Of a stretch of DNA of 64,000 bases, positions 1-8,578 are shown piece after piece; the stretch's first letter is position 1, and the number at the start of each line of letters is the position of its first letter. The position numbers were made by a program, and so were the translations under genes. The notes under the pieces were generated by a model. The model was given only the letters and a program-made list of their open reading frames with translations, was not told the DNA's origin and made no database searches. The stretch is from NCBI RefSeq assembly GCF_020447315.1, contig NZ_JAJADQ010000010.1, positions 124,001-188,000 on the forward strand, read 5' to 3'. The DNA is from Hymenobacter nitidus (GTDB lineage Bacteria > Bacteroidota > Bacteroidia > Cytophagales > Hymenobacteraceae).

Positions 1-333
1 CGTATCACGACAGGAAAACACCAGTCATGGTGAGCCCACTTGTCATTGCGAGGCGCAAGCCGAAGCAATCCGTCCTCTGAAATGTGCAGAACGCCTTAAA
101 GTGGAAAGCCCTTTATCGAACCACCGATAAAGGGCTTTCTGGTAAAAGGGCGGTTATCACCAGCAGAGGACGGATTGCTTCGTGCCTCGCAATGACAACG
201 GCTCTTTGTACTTCCTGAGCCAAGGCAGAGCAAATACTCTGGGCAAAGACCGGCTTCGGGACCATTTTGCCGGCAAGTGGCTATTTTAGCCAGCGAAATA
301 CCACGTTGCCCTTTCCGGTCTACTTTCCTTCCA
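1..333. other. Intergenic region at window edge, with repeat element
   Basis: There is no credible gene in these 333 bases. The main content is a long nested inverted repeat, annotated separately at 40-199. The remaining 130 bases lead into the M2 peptidase gene and show no promoter that I can place with confidence. The left edge may hold the end of an upstream gene, but no open frame with recognisable coding character reaches it. Confidence 0.6.
40..199. repeat. Nested palindromic REP-like element, copy 1
   Basis: The outer arms are 40-79 and 164-199. They pair as TTGTCATTGCGAGGC...CGTCCTCTG with CAGAGGACG...GCCTCGCAATGACAA, with a small length difference between the arms. Inside them is a second hairpin at about 105-139, GAAAGCCCTTTATCG pairing with CGATAAAGGGCTTTC. 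The block AAAGGGCTTTCTGGTAAAAG followed by GCAGAGGACGG recurs at 8974-9067, so this is a dispersed family and not a one-off terminator. Its function is unknown; REP/BIME-like behaviour is an inference. Confidence 0.75.
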
Positions 334-2205
334 ATGAAAAAACCACTGATTTCCGGTCTGGCTCTGGCTACGCTGGGCTCGGCGCTCTGGGCCTGCGCGC
401 CCACGGCCAAAACCACCACGGCAACTACGCCGGCGGCCGATGCTGCTCCCGCCCAGGCCGCTACCCCACCCGCCCCGGTCGACTGGGGCCGGCAGGCCGA
501 TGAGTTTTTGCAGAACTACTCGGCCGAGTATCAGAAGCTCTACACCCAGTCGGCGGAGGCGGAATGGCGCTCCAACACGCGCATCGTGGCCGGCGACACC
601 ACCAACTCGGCCGCTACGGCCCGCGCCAACGAGGCCATGGCCGCCTTCACGGGCAGCAGCCGCAACATTGCCGATCTGCGCCAGCTGCTGGAGCACAAGG
701 ACCAGCTCTCGGAAATCCAGATCAAGCAGCTGCAAACGGCGCTGTACAACGCCGCCAACTCGCCCCAGACCATTGCCGAGGTGGTGAAGCGCCGCATCAA
801 GGCCGAAACCCAGCAGACCGAGAAGCTCTACGGCTTCGACTACAAGTACCAAGGCAAGTCGGTGACGACCAACGACCTGGACGAGCTGCTGCGCAAGGAA
901 AAAGACCCCAAAAAGCGCCAGGCCATCTGGGAAGCCAGCAAGGCCATCGGCCCTACGCTTAAGAACGGCCTGCTGAACCTGCGCGGCCTGCGCAACCAGA
1001 CCGTGCAGGCCCTGGGCTACCCCGACTACTTCACCTACCAGGCCTCCGACTACGGCATGAGCCGGGAGGAAATGATGCAGCTGGTGCGCAAAATCAACGA
1101 GGAGCTGCGGCCCCTCTACCGCGAATTGCACACCTACGCCCGCTACGAACTGGCCAAAAAGTACGGCCAGAAGCAGGTGCCCGACTACCTGCCCGCCTCC
1201 TGGGTGCCCAACCGCTGGGGCCAGGACTGGAGTGCCATGGTGGACGTGAAAGGTGTGAATCTGGACGCGACGCTGGCTAAGAAAGGCGCGGAGTGGCAGG
1301 TGAAGCAGGCCGAGCGGTTTTACCAGAGCCTGGGCTTCCAGGCGCTGCCGCCGGTGTTCTGGGAGAAAAGCAGCCTCTACCCGCTGCCCAAAACCGCCAC
1401 CTATAAGAAGAACAACCACGCCTCGGCCTGGCACATGGACCTCAACAACGACGTGCGCAGCCTGATGAGCGTGGAGCCCAATACCGAGTGGTACGAAACC
1501 ACCCACCACGAGCTGGGCCATATCTACTACTACCTCACCTACACTAACCCCGAGGTGCCGATGCTGCTGCGGGGCGGCGCCAACCGCGCCTACCACGAGG
1601 CCATGGGCAGTCTGATGGGGTTGGCCGCCACTCAGAAGCCTTTCCTGGTGGGCCTAGGTTTGCAGGATGCTAAAGCCAAGACCGACCAGACCCAGACGCT
1701 GCTGAAGGAAGCCCTGAACTACGTGACCTTCATTCCTTTCTCCTCCGGGGTGATGAGCGAGTGGGAAAACAGCTTCTACGCCGACAACCTGCCCGCTGAC
1801 CAGCTCAACGCCAAGTGGTGGGAGCTGGTGAAAAAGTACCAGGGCATCGTGCCGCCCGCTACCCGCGGGGAGCAGTACCTGGACCCGGCCACCAAAACCC
1901 ACATCAACGACGACCCGGCCCAGTACTACGACTACGCCCTGAGCTACGTCATCCTGTTCCAGCTCCACGACCATATTGCCAAGAAAATCCTGAAGCAGGA
2001 CCCGCACGCCACCAACTACTACGGCAGCAAGGAAGTGGGCACGTTCCTGGCCGACATCATGCGGCCGGGGGCCAGCAAAGACTGGCGCGCCGTGCTCAAG
2101 GAGAAAACCGGCGAAGACCTCTCGGCCCGCGCCATGGTGGATTACTTCCAGCCCCTGATGGCCTACTTGAAAGAGCAGAACAAGGGCCGCAAGTACACGA
2201 TGTAA
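334..2205 (+). CDS. M2 family (ACE-like) zinc peptidyl-dipeptidase, lipoprotein
   Basis: This is a 623-residue member of peptidase family M2, related to angiotensin-converting enzyme, which removes C-terminal dipeptides from oligopeptides. The zinc motif HELGH is at residues 392-396 and the third ligand is the Glu of YHEA at about residue 422. The ATG at 334 was chosen because it opens a lipoprotein signal peptide (MKKPLISGLALATLG) ending in a lipobox with Cys about 21. An in-frame upstream ATG at 277 would add 19 non-signal residues. After a Thr/Ala/Pro linker the catalytic domain fills the rest, as is usual in bacterial homologues. It probably acts at the periplasmic or outer face. A small unknown gene follows after 17 bases. 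Confidence 0.93.
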   Translation: MKKPLISGLALATLGSALWACAPTAKTTTATTPAADAAPAQAATPPAPVDWGRQADEFLQNYSAEYQKLYTQSAEAEWRSNTRIVAGDTTNSAATARANEAMAAFTGSSRNIADLRQLLEHKDQLSEIQIKQLQTALYNAANSPQTIAEVVKRRIKAETQQTEKLYGFDYKYQGKSVTTNDLDELLRKEKDPKKRQAIWEASKAIGPTLKNGLLNLRGLRNQTVQALGYPDYFTYQASDYGMSREEMMQLVRKINEELRPLYRELHTYARYELAKKYGQKQVPDYLPASWVPNRWGQDWSAMVDVKGVNLDATLAKKGAEWQVKQAERFYQSLGFQALPPVFWEKSSLYPLPKTATYKKNNHASAWHMDLNNDVRSLMSVEPNTEWYETTHHELGHIYYYLTYTNPEVPMLLRGGANRAYHEAMGSLMGLAATQKPFLVGLGLQDAKAKTDQTQTLLKEALNYVTFIPFSSGVMSEWENSFYADNLPADQLNAKWWELVKKYQGIVPPATRGEQYLDPATKTHINDDPAQYYDYALSYVILFQLHDHIAKKILKQDPHATNYYGSKEVGTFLADIMRPGASKDWRAVLKEKTGEDLSARAMVDYFQPLMAYLKEQNKGRKYTM

Positions 2206-2222
2206 CTCTTTGATTATCTGCC

Positions 2223-2690
2223 ATGAGTGATGCACTGGTGTTTGTTGCGGAAGTAGAAAGGGACTTTTTCCTTACGACCCTCTTCCTGGGTTCAGGTATA
2301 GCTGATTTGCACCAGGAGGCCCAACACAACCAGCATTCGTTGTCTCTGACTGCCAACCAGGCCCAGCAGCTTACCATTGAGGATCTGCGGCAGCTGATCC
2401 TGCGCATTGTGGCCGCGAAGCGGGAGCAGCTGCGGACGCAACGGGGCAACGGCTACCCGATGCAGTTTTACTGTTGGCACGATGAGCTGGCGGCGCAGCT
2501 GCGGTTTAGTCTCGTTGCCGCCCAAGCAGCCTTACCTTTTGGCTGTAAGGTTCGGCTCGTTCCTGACCTCAGCACTATTCTAGCATCGTTTCTGAGTGCC
2601 CACCACCCCGAAGAAATTGCTTGGGACGGCCTGCCAGCGGTTGATGAGGAAGCCGCCTATTGTCTTGACGTTTGGCAAACGCAGCTGTAG
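2223..2690 (+). CDS. Hypothetical protein, 155 aa
   Basis: I do not recognise this protein. It has no signal peptide and no transmembrane segment. The sequence suggests a mixed helical soluble protein, with an amphipathic Gln/Leu-rich stretch at about residues 35-65 and an acidic C-terminus. It starts 17 bases after the M2 peptidase stop on the same strand and is followed by a hairpin at 2701-2727, so it may be the second gene of a two-gene transcript. Its base composition is less GC-rich at third positions than its neighbours, which would fit a weakly expressed or recently acquired gene. The open frame, ATG start and terminator position support it being real. Confidence 0.6.
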   Translation: MSDALVFVAEVERDFFLTTLFLGSGIADLHQEAQHNQHSLSLTANQAQQLTIEDLRQLILRIVAAKREQLRTQRGNGYPMQFYCWHDELAAQLRFSLVAAQAALPFGCKVRLVPDLSTILASFLSAHHPEEIAWDGLPAVDEEAAYCLDVWQTQL

Positions 2691-2700
2691 CAGTTAAGCA

Positions 2701-2727
2701 ACAAAGCCCGGTAGCGCCGGGCTTTGT
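2701..2727 (+). terminator. Hairpin terminator after the 155-aa gene
   Basis: ACAAAGCCCGG and CCGGGCTTTGT form a perfect 11-bp stem around a 5-base loop, 10 bases beyond the stop codon at 2690. The T-tract is weak. Confidence 0.6.
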
Positions 2728-2751
2728 CATTCCCGATTTCACTCGTATTCC

Positions 2752-3606
2752 ATGAATAGCTGTTCTCACTTACTTCGCCCAGGGCTTCTGCTCCTGCTTT
2801 TTGTCACCGCTTTTGTTGCTCCAGCCACTGCCCAAAGCAAAGCTACTCCCCTGGCTATTGGCCATACATTTACCCTTGCGTCCAAAGCCCTGGGCGAGAC
2901 GCGGCGCATCAACGTGTATTTGCCGGCGGGCTACGCCGACTCGAAGACGCTGCGGCTGCCGGTGCTGTATATGCCCGACGGCGGCCTGGCCGAGGATTTT
3001 CTGCACGTGGCCGGCCTGGTGCAGGTTTCGGTGGGCAACAACACCATGCGGCCCTTCATCCTGGTGGGCATCGAAAACACCCAGCGCCGCCGCGACCTGA
3101 CCGGCCCCACCACCAACGAGAAAGACAAGAAGATTGCGCCCAAAGTAGGTGGCTCGGCCGCTTTCCGTCAGTTTATCCGCCAGGAGCTGATGCCGCAAAT
3201 CCAGCAGCGCTACCGCACCACCAACGAAACCGCCATTGTGGGCGAATCCCTGGCGGGCCTGTTCGTGGTGGAAACCCTGCTGCTGGAGCCCACCCTGTTC
3301 GACCACTACCTGGCCTTCGACCCCAGCCTGTGGTGGAACAACGAGCAGCTGGTGAAGCAGGCTGCGGCTACGCTGCAAACGTATAAAGGCCCGGCCAAAA
3401 CCTTGTATCTGGCGTCGAGCAACGAGTCCGAAATTGTGGCCGGTACGCAGCGGCTCGCCGAAATCCTGAAGGCTTCGGCCCAGCCCACGCTCACTTGGCA
3501 TTACGAGCCCCTGCCCACCGAAACGCACGGCACCATTTACCACCCGGCAGCGCTCAAGGCCTTCCGGCACGTGTTTAAGCCCGCGGCAGATAGTGCGGCG
3601 AAGTAA
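2752..3606 (+). CDS. Secreted alpha/beta-hydrolase, putative esterase (PF00756 type)
   Basis: This 284-residue protein has a signal peptide of about 27 residues ending in APATAQ and an esterase-D/IroE-like alpha/beta-hydrolase fold. The nucleophile elbow is GESLAGLF, with Ser at about residue 166. A C-terminal ETHGT motif supplies the probable catalytic His at about 259. The N-terminal strand pattern RRINVYLPAGY and VLYMPDGG is typical of the family, which hydrolyses small esters, acyl-glycans or siderophores. The substrate cannot be told from sequence. It stands alone between two hairpins. Confidence 0.85.
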   Translation: MNSCSHLLRPGLLLLLFVTAFVAPATAQSKATPLAIGHTFTLASKALGETRRINVYLPAGYADSKTLRLPVLYMPDGGLAEDFLHVAGLVQVSVGNNTMRPFILVGIENTQRRRDLTGPTTNEKDKKIAPKVGGSAAFRQFIRQELMPQIQQRYRTTNETAIVGESLAGLFVVETLLLEPTLFDHYLAFDPSLWWNNEQLVKQAAATLQTYKGPAKTLYLASSNESEIVAGTQRLAEILKASAQPTLTWHYEPLPTETHGTIYHPAALKAFRHVFKPAADSAAK

Positions 3607-3970
3607 GCTGTCAAACACCCTGTTTCGGTAACGATTCACTTCAACAGCACTCTAAGCGTGCTACTGGAAAGAAAGAATAGGCTGTCAGGTGCTGCGGACT
3701 GTAACCCATCCATTGCCGTTCCCTGCTGCATAAGCCGCCTGCTGAAGGCGGCCCGCCACGTGTAGTATTCGCGGGTGGTGCGAGGCTTTGCCCTGCCCTA
3801 CCCGGACGGCCGGGACAAAGCGGCGGACTACGCATTTTCCAAGGGCGCATCTGGACTACCCAGGCGCGTATTTTCCGCGTGCTTGCCTGGGGCAGCTCCT
3901 GGTGCCCCCAAACGAGAAAGCCGGGCGCGGGCCCGGCTTTCTCGTTTTAGTTACGCATATGAGGCGGCGC
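3607..3970. other. Intergenic region between convergent genes
   Basis: These 364 bases separate the plus-strand esterase from the minus-strand pirin gene. I see no gene. Open frames here lack coding character and one runs antisense to pirin. The only structured element is the strong hairpin at 3911-3946. Confidence 0.6.
3911..3946. terminator. Bidirectional hairpin terminator
   Basis: AACGAGAAAGCCGGGC (3911-3926) pairs perfectly with GCCCGGCTTTCTCGTT (3931-3946) around a 4-base loop. It lies 25 bases past the end of the pirin gene and between convergent genes, so it probably serves both strands. Confidence 0.8.
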
Positions 3971-4690
3971 CTAGTAGTTGGCTTCGGCGGCCGGCAAGTC
4001 AATCAGGATAAATTGCGCATCCTTCTGGGCCCGGATCTGCACCACGTGCTCGTCGGTCATGCGGGCCTGATCGTTAGGGCCCAGCTCGGTACCGTTCACG
4101 TAGATGGTTCCTTCCTTGACGTAGATAAAGGTGTTGCGAATCGGGAAGGTCTTGAACTCTATTTCCTTGTCCTCCTTCAGATTGGCCCAGTAGATGGTGG
4201 AGTTGGAATTCATGTACACCACGTCTTCCAGCACTTTCTGGCCCGACACGATGGGCATCAGCTCGTTTTTGCTGTCCAGCAGGTCCAGGTCCTTTTGCTC
4301 GTAGCTGGGCGCCAGACCTTTCTGGTTAGGCAAAAACCACAGCTGGTAGATGTGCAGGGGCTTATCCGAGCGGTTGAACTCGGAGTGCGCCAGGCCGGTA
4401 CCGGCCGTCATGCGCTGCACCTCGCCTTTCGGAATGGTGGTTTTGTTGCCCATCGTGTCCTCGTGCGTTACCTCCCCGTCCAGCACGATGGTCACGATTT
4501 CCATTTCGGAGTGCGGGTGCTGCGGAAAACCCGAGTTGGGTGCGATGCTGTCGTCGTTGAACACCCGCAGCGGCCCGAAGTGCATATTGTTGGGGTCGTA
4601 GTAGTCGGCGAAGGAGAACAGGAAGTAGCTGCTCAGCCAGCTCACGGGCGCGGCATGATGACGGTCGGTAGCAGGGATATACTTCAGCAT
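3971..4690 (-). CDS. Pirin family protein
   Basis: This is a 239-residue pirin-type bicupin. The N-terminal cupin has the metal-ligand pattern HPHSEME followed by AGTGLAHSE, the usual His/His/His/Glu iron site of pirins. Some bacterial pirins have quercetinase activity and others regulate metabolic enzymes; the role here is open. I start at the ATG at 4690 (MLKYIPATD) because the 41 residues upstream in frame resemble no pirin and the conserved region begins a few residues later. The gene is monocistronic. Confidence 0.88.
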   Translation of the reverse strand: MLKYIPATDRHHAAPVSWLSSYFLFSFADYYDPNNMHFGPLRVFNDDSIAPNSGFPQHPHSEMEIVTIVLDGEVTHEDTMGNKTTIPKGEVQRMTAGTGLAHSEFNRSDKPLHIYQLWFLPNQKGLAPSYEQKDLDLLDSKNELMPIVSGQKVLEDVVYMNSNSTIYWANLKEDKEIEFKTFPIRNTFIYVKEGTIYVNGTELGPNDQARMTDEHVVQIRAQKDAQFILIDLPAAEANY

Positions 4691-4854
4691 GGGTTTCAGG
4701 GGTGTGGTTATGGGAGCAAACTGCCTACGGCATACGCACCAAAGCCCGGCGAAGTTAGAAACCACCCGCAAACAGCAAGGCTCACCCGTAAGAAGTACGA
4801 GTGAGCCTTGCATGAAGTGGCGCCAAGCGGCGCGGCGCTGATCGGCCTGTGAGG

Positions 4855-5664
4855 CTAGGCCTTTTTCAGGGTGCTCATCTGCTGCTGCAGGTCGAGCACG
4901 ATGCTGGCCAGGCGCGAGAGCGAGAGGTCGGCAATGGGGAACGTGCTGCTGATGTAGGACTTGGCTTCCCAGATTTCCACTACATCTTCCACCCCGATTT
5001 CGTAGGGCGAATACACAGGATTGTCGGAGTGCAGGGAAAGCGTGGCGCCGTCTTTCAGCTTATTGAAGATGCGCTTGAACACGATGCCTTCCTTGCTGCT
5101 GACCACGATGCAGGGCGTGCCATCCTTGATGGTCATCCAGTCGTCGACGTAGCGGCCCACGATAACGGTGCCCGAGGCAATGGGCAGCATCGAGTCGCCG
5201 GCTATTTCGAAGGCGCGGTAGGTGCCGCCGCTGCCGAGCATGGGCAGGCGAAACTTGGGCAGTTCCTCGATGAACTCGGGGTCGGCGTAGCCGTTGAGGT
5301 AGCCGGCGGCGGCCTTCAGCGGCACCAGCTCAATGTTCTCGTTTTGCTCCTTATCAACGGTAAGCGCCAGAATGCGCAGGCCGTTGGCCGGACGGGGTGA
5401 GGGGGGCTCGGGCGTAGTAGTGGCAGGCTCCAGTTGGCGCAAAGCCGCTTTTTGGGCGCTCTTCTTGGTGAAGTCGGTGGTCACCAGCGAGTCGAGGCTG
5501 ATGCCAAACAGGCGGGCCATATTGACCAGCGTGCTGAGCTTGGGCTCGGCTCGGCCTTCTTCGTAAGCGCCTACTAGAGAGCGTTTGATACCTAGTTTTT
5601 CGGCCATCTGAGCCTGAGTCAGGGCCAGTTCGCGCCGCCAGAATTTCAGGTTGGTGTTAATCAT
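4855..5664 (-). CDS. XRE-type repressor with S24 autopeptidase domain (LexA/CI-like)
   Basis: The 269-residue protein has an N-terminal Cro/CI helix-turn-helix (about residues 5-60, LTQAQMAEKLGIKRSLVGAY) and a Pro/Thr-rich linker. The C-terminal S24 peptidase domain has the Ser nucleophile in AGDSM (S158) and a general-base Lys in FKRIF (K197). An Ala-Gly pair at 120-121 (KAAAGYLNGY) is where CI/LexA-type repressors self-cleave. All parts for RecA-stimulated autocleavage appear intact. Whether it controls SOS or another stress regulon cannot be decided here. The upstream region carries a 13-bp palindrome at 5743-5755, a candidate autoregulatory operator. No phage genes are nearby. Confidence 0.85.
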   Translation of the reverse strand: MINTNLKFWRRELALTQAQMAEKLGIKRSLVGAYEEGRAEPKLSTLVNMARLFGISLDSLVTTDFTKKSAQKAALRQLEPATTTPEPPSPRPANGLRILALTVDKEQNENIELVPLKAAAGYLNGYADPEFIEELPKFRLPMLGSGGTYRAFEIAGDSMLPIASGTVIVGRYVDDWMTIKDGTPCIVVSSKEGIVFKRIFNKLKDGATLSLHSDNPVYSPYEIGVEDVVEIWEAKSYISSTFPIADLSLSRLASIVLDLQQQMSTLKKA

Positions 5665-5742
5665 CGCGGGTAGGGAGCCGGGAAAGGCTTCGACATCAAA
5701 GGGTTATCGGCTCGTGAAATTAGCAACAAACCCGCAGCTTTA

Positions 5743-5755
5743 CTAATTCAATTAG
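5743..5755. promoter_or_regulatory. Candidate operator of the S24 repressor
   Basis: CTAATTCAATTAG is a perfect palindrome around one central base. It sits about 80 bases upstream of the S24 repressor start in an AT-rich island of an otherwise GC-rich region. A second palindrome, TTTTTTATAAAAAA, lies at 5761-5774. Autoregulation is an inference from position. Confidence 0.4.
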
Positions 5756-5806
5756 CTTTATTTTTTATAAAAAAGTTCCGCCGGTTTTATCCCTGCCGCC
5801 CCGCAC

Positions 5807-6655
5807 TTAAAGCGAATCAGAAGCAGCCTCGGCCGTTACTATCTCGGCCTCGTGCCACCACTCGTCGTTTTCCCAAAACTCACCCCAGCCCAGCTTGGCA
5901 TACTTCGGATTTACCTCTGGGCCCCGCTCTCCGACGTTAAAGTTCTTAAGTACCGATTCGCCGTAGCTCCAGATATAGTACACCCACACGACCGGCTTCT
6001 GCCGCTTGGTCGCCAAGCTGGTCCAGGTTCCGTCCAGGGTAATGCCACCGTCCCGGGAGGCGGTGTGCCGGCCTTTGTTATAGATTTCCAGCTGTTGGTC
6101 GGCACCTACCAAAAAGTCGATGACCACGGTTCCGGCGTAGCGCCCTGCGCCCCGCACCGTGGAATCTTCCACCAGCTCGAACGTACCCACTGCAGAATAG
6201 GTGTTTTCCGGTTCCTGATGCTTGTTCTTGTCCAGCCCGGCCACATTCGCCTGGTCGAAGAGCTGGGTTAGCGTTATCGAGCCCGACAAAGGCGTCATGA
6301 CGTTTTTGTAACGGCTTTTTCCGCTCACCCGGTATAAGTTGCTCTGGCTGCTGTCCGGTACCACCGCCGTCAGCACGAGCTCGGTGCGGTAGTGTTCGGG
6401 GCCGATAAAGCCATTCAGCGGACCATCATCCCGCACCAGGAGCTTGCCCACCGCATACTGCCGCAGAAACGCCAGCATTTCCGGCGTGGGCACCGCAGTG
6501 GCCACGGTGGCGGGGGCTGGGGTGGGCAGCGCTGCAGCTTTGGGAGCCGCCGGAACGGTCACGGCAGTAGCCGAAACCTGTACCGGCACCGTTTGTTGCT
6601 GGCAGGCAGCGGCAAAAACAAGCACAAAACTGAGCAGGTAGAGCGGCTTTTTCAT
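5807..6655 (-). CDS. Lipoprotein of unknown function, paralog of the downstream-numbered neighbour
   Basis: This 282-residue protein has a lipoprotein signal peptide with lipobox at FAAAC (Cys about 18), then an Ala/Pro/Thr-rich linker to about residue 55. A probably beta-rich domain ends in a conserved block containing NVGERGPEVNPKYAKLGW and FWENDEWW. The same block closes the product of 6708-7445, the next gene on the same strand, 52 bases away. Both also share an LYRVSGKSR/LYHVQGKSR segment and a central GxYAGT/GTFAGT motif. I do not recognise the family. The Trp/Asp/Glu-rich tail suggests a surface-exposed binding or folding element. Confidence 0.8.
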   Translation of the reverse strand: MKKPLYLLSFVLVFAAACQQQTVPVQVSATAVTVPAAPKAAALPTPAPATVATAVPTPEMLAFLRQYAVGKLLVRDDGPLNGFIGPEHYRTELVLTAVVPDSSQSNLYRVSGKSRYKNVMTPLSGSITLTQLFDQANVAGLDKNKHQEPENTYSAVGTFELVEDSTVRGAGRYAGTVVIDFLVGADQQLEIYNKGRHTASRDGGITLDGTWTSLATKRQKPVVWVYYIWSYGESVLKNFNVGERGPEVNPKYAKLGWGEFWENDEWWHEAEIVTAEAASDSL

Positions 6656-6707
6656 CAGGTGCTAAAGTTAGAGAAGTAAGGCAATAGGTGCACACGGCAG
6701 CAGGTCG

Positions 6708-7445
6708 CTACAATACTGGCCCCGGCTCCTCCACCCACCACTCGTCGTTTTCCCAGAAGCGTGACCAGCCCACGCGGGCATATTTGCGGTTGATGCCCGG
6801 GCCCCGCTCCCCCACGCTGAAGCCGTCCATAATGGAGTCGGCAATATTCATGAAGTTGCTGGCCCACACCAGTTTCAGGGGCTGCGGATGCGTGGGGCTG
6901 GTCCAGGTGCTGGTGAAGGTAGTGCCTTCGCCGGCCGGGCCTTCCGCCCACCAATACGTCCGGCCGGGCAGGTAGGCCAGCCCCTGCGGAGTCTGGGAAA
7001 AGGTAGCCGTGAACGTACCCGCAAACGTGCCCGCACCCTCTTCCTGCCCGATTTCGGCCAACCGGAACCGGCCGACGGCTCGGTAGTGGACCGGAGCTTT
7101 CACCTTGCGCAGAGAGGTGACGGTGATGGTGCCCCGAAACGGCAGGATACGCTCCCGCTCCCGGCTTTTGCCCTGCACGTGGTACAAGGCCGGGTTTTTA
7201 CCGTCGCGCACCACTTTTTCGTACACTAGGTCGAAGGGGCGGTACTGCGGGCCCATGCACCCGAGCATGGTCTGCGCCTCGGCTTCCCTGGCCGACACCA
7301 ACCAGAGTGAGGCCAGGTTCAACCTACGCACCAGGGTGGCCGAGCTGGCGGCGGCCGGGGCCTTGCGCGCGGCCGGCTTCAATGTGGGCGTGGGAGGAGT
7401 GGCCAGCAGACTGGCCAGTAGCACGGGGAGCAGCAGGAGTTTCAT
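6708..7445 (-). CDS. Secreted protein of unknown function, tandem paralog
   Basis: This 245-residue protein has a short hydrophobic signal sequence (MKLLLLPVLLASLLA) but no lipobox Cys, unlike its paralog at 5807-6655. The C-terminal block SVGERGPGINRKYARVGW plus FWENDEWW matches the paralog almost residue for residue, and the middle aligns more loosely. The two genes are in tandem with a 52-base gap and this one is transcribed first. They look like a local duplication whose products went to different places, one lipid-anchored and one soluble or periplasmic. Function is unknown. Confidence 0.8.
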   Translation of the reverse strand: MKLLLLPVLLASLLATPPTPTLKPAARKAPAAASSATLVRRLNLASLWLVSAREAEAQTMLGCMGPQYRPFDLVYEKVVRDGKNPALYHVQGKSRERERILPFRGTITVTSLRKVKAPVHYRAVGRFRLAEIGQEEGAGTFAGTFTATFSQTPQGLAYLPGRTYWWAEGPAGEGTTFTSTWTSPTHPQPLKLVWASNFMNIADSIMDGFSVGERGPGINRKYARVGWSRFWENDEWWVEEPGPVL

Positions 7446-7635
7446 AGGAGCAATAGGTTGAGGAGAATTCTTGCCTGAAGGTGAGGCGGCCGGGGCTGGC
7501 CACAGCTCACTTCCGTGGCCGTACTACATTTTTCAGGCGGGCCGCGGCACTGCTCGGGAATGCTGCCCGCAACAGAGGCGCGGGCCGGCCGTCGGCCCCA
7601 CAATTTCTGGTGAAGATCCGATACCGATAACCCGG

Positions 7636-8325
7636 TTAGCGGTTTATTACCTGCGCGGGCGGCGCGTGAAAGGAGCGCACCAGCCGCCGGGCCGCGCCGG
7701 CCTGAATCAGCACCTCGGCCAGCACCAGGTTGCCCGTCCACGACAGCCACGTTACGGTGAGGTAGGTTTCAATGGGCTTGGTGCCAAACACGTAGTAGAG
7801 CAGGTAGCTTTCGGAGCGCAGACTCAGGGCGGCCAGCGTCACGGCGAAGCTGCGCAGCATCCACTCGGTGTGGGCTTCCCAGCGCCGCTGCCGGGCCAGA
7901 TGGTAGGCCTGCCAGGTGCTGAGCCACCACACCACGCACTGCAACGCAAACCCGACCTTGGCCACCAGTCCGCCGTTGGCAAAGCCGGCCAAAATCAGCC
8001 CCGAGGGCGCGGCCAAGGCCAGAACGGAGGCCACGTAGAGCTTGCCCAGGGTGCGGTGCAATGCGGCCCGGCCCGGAAACAGGCGCGGAAAAAACTGCAC
8101 CAGCCCGGCCGCCAGCACCCACAGGCTACTGGTGATATGCACGTAAAAGCCCAGCCGGAACAGCCCGCTCCCGTTGGTGGCTTCCGACTTGGTGGTCAGG
8201 AAGTGAATACCGGGCTCCAGGGTCCGATACGGCCACACCTTGCTGATCATCAGCACCAGAAAGGCGGCTACGGCCGCGCCGGCAAGCCACTGTAGCAGGC
8301 GCGGGAAACTGAAGGAAGAAAGCAT
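7636..8325 (-). CDS. DUF2306-type multi-pass membrane protein
   Basis: This is a 229-residue integral membrane protein with about six hydrophobic segments. The pattern of His and Arg residues in HITSSLWVLAAGLVQFFP, HRTLGKLYV and HTEWMLRSFAVTLAAL is that of the DUF2306 family. Paired intramembrane histidines are suggestive of cofactor binding, but no activity is established that I can cite. It stands alone, with 190 bases to the preceding gene on the same strand and a 250-base divergent region upstream. Confidence 0.78.
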   Translation of the reverse strand: MLSSFSFPRLLQWLAGAAVAAFLVLMISKVWPYRTLEPGIHFLTTKSEATNGSGLFRLGFYVHITSSLWVLAAGLVQFFPRLFPGRAALHRTLGKLYVASVLALAAPSGLILAGFANGGLVAKVGFALQCVVWWLSTWQAYHLARQRRWEAHTEWMLRSFAVTLAALSLRSESYLLYYVFGTKPIETYLTVTWLSWTGNLVLAEVLIQAGAARRLVRSFHAPPAQVINR

Positions 8326-8578
8326 GGGAAAGCAGGCGAAGCGCTAGGACAATATAACGCGGCAGGTATATTGTTATGATATAGCCCGAAGAATTAAATT
8401 TTTGCCTGCTCTCAAAAGCCGGAAGCTAGTGACTTATTCCGCTGGTGTAGCCGGCTTTTAAAATGCAGCAAGGCTGTTGAGCCAGGACTTTTACCAGGCC
8501 AGGATCAATCTTTAGGCGTTTGGGAACCTGCCGGGCTGTTACCTTGCATTACTTTTCTCTCGTTTTTCGGCCTTGTAT

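Noticed and set aside
3775..4804. Plus-strand frames starting at 3775 and 3788
   Set aside because: They run through a terminator hairpin and antisense to pirin, with no coding character.
4855..5664. S24 repressor taken as a sign of a prophage
   Set aside because: No integrase, terminase, capsid or lysis genes are found within 20 kb, and the neighbours are ordinary chromosomal genes.
7442..7750. Minus-strand 102-codon frame between the secreted paralog and the DUF2306 gene
   Set aside because: It overlaps the end of the DUF2306 gene in another frame and its product has no coding-like composition. The 190-base gap shows no gene.
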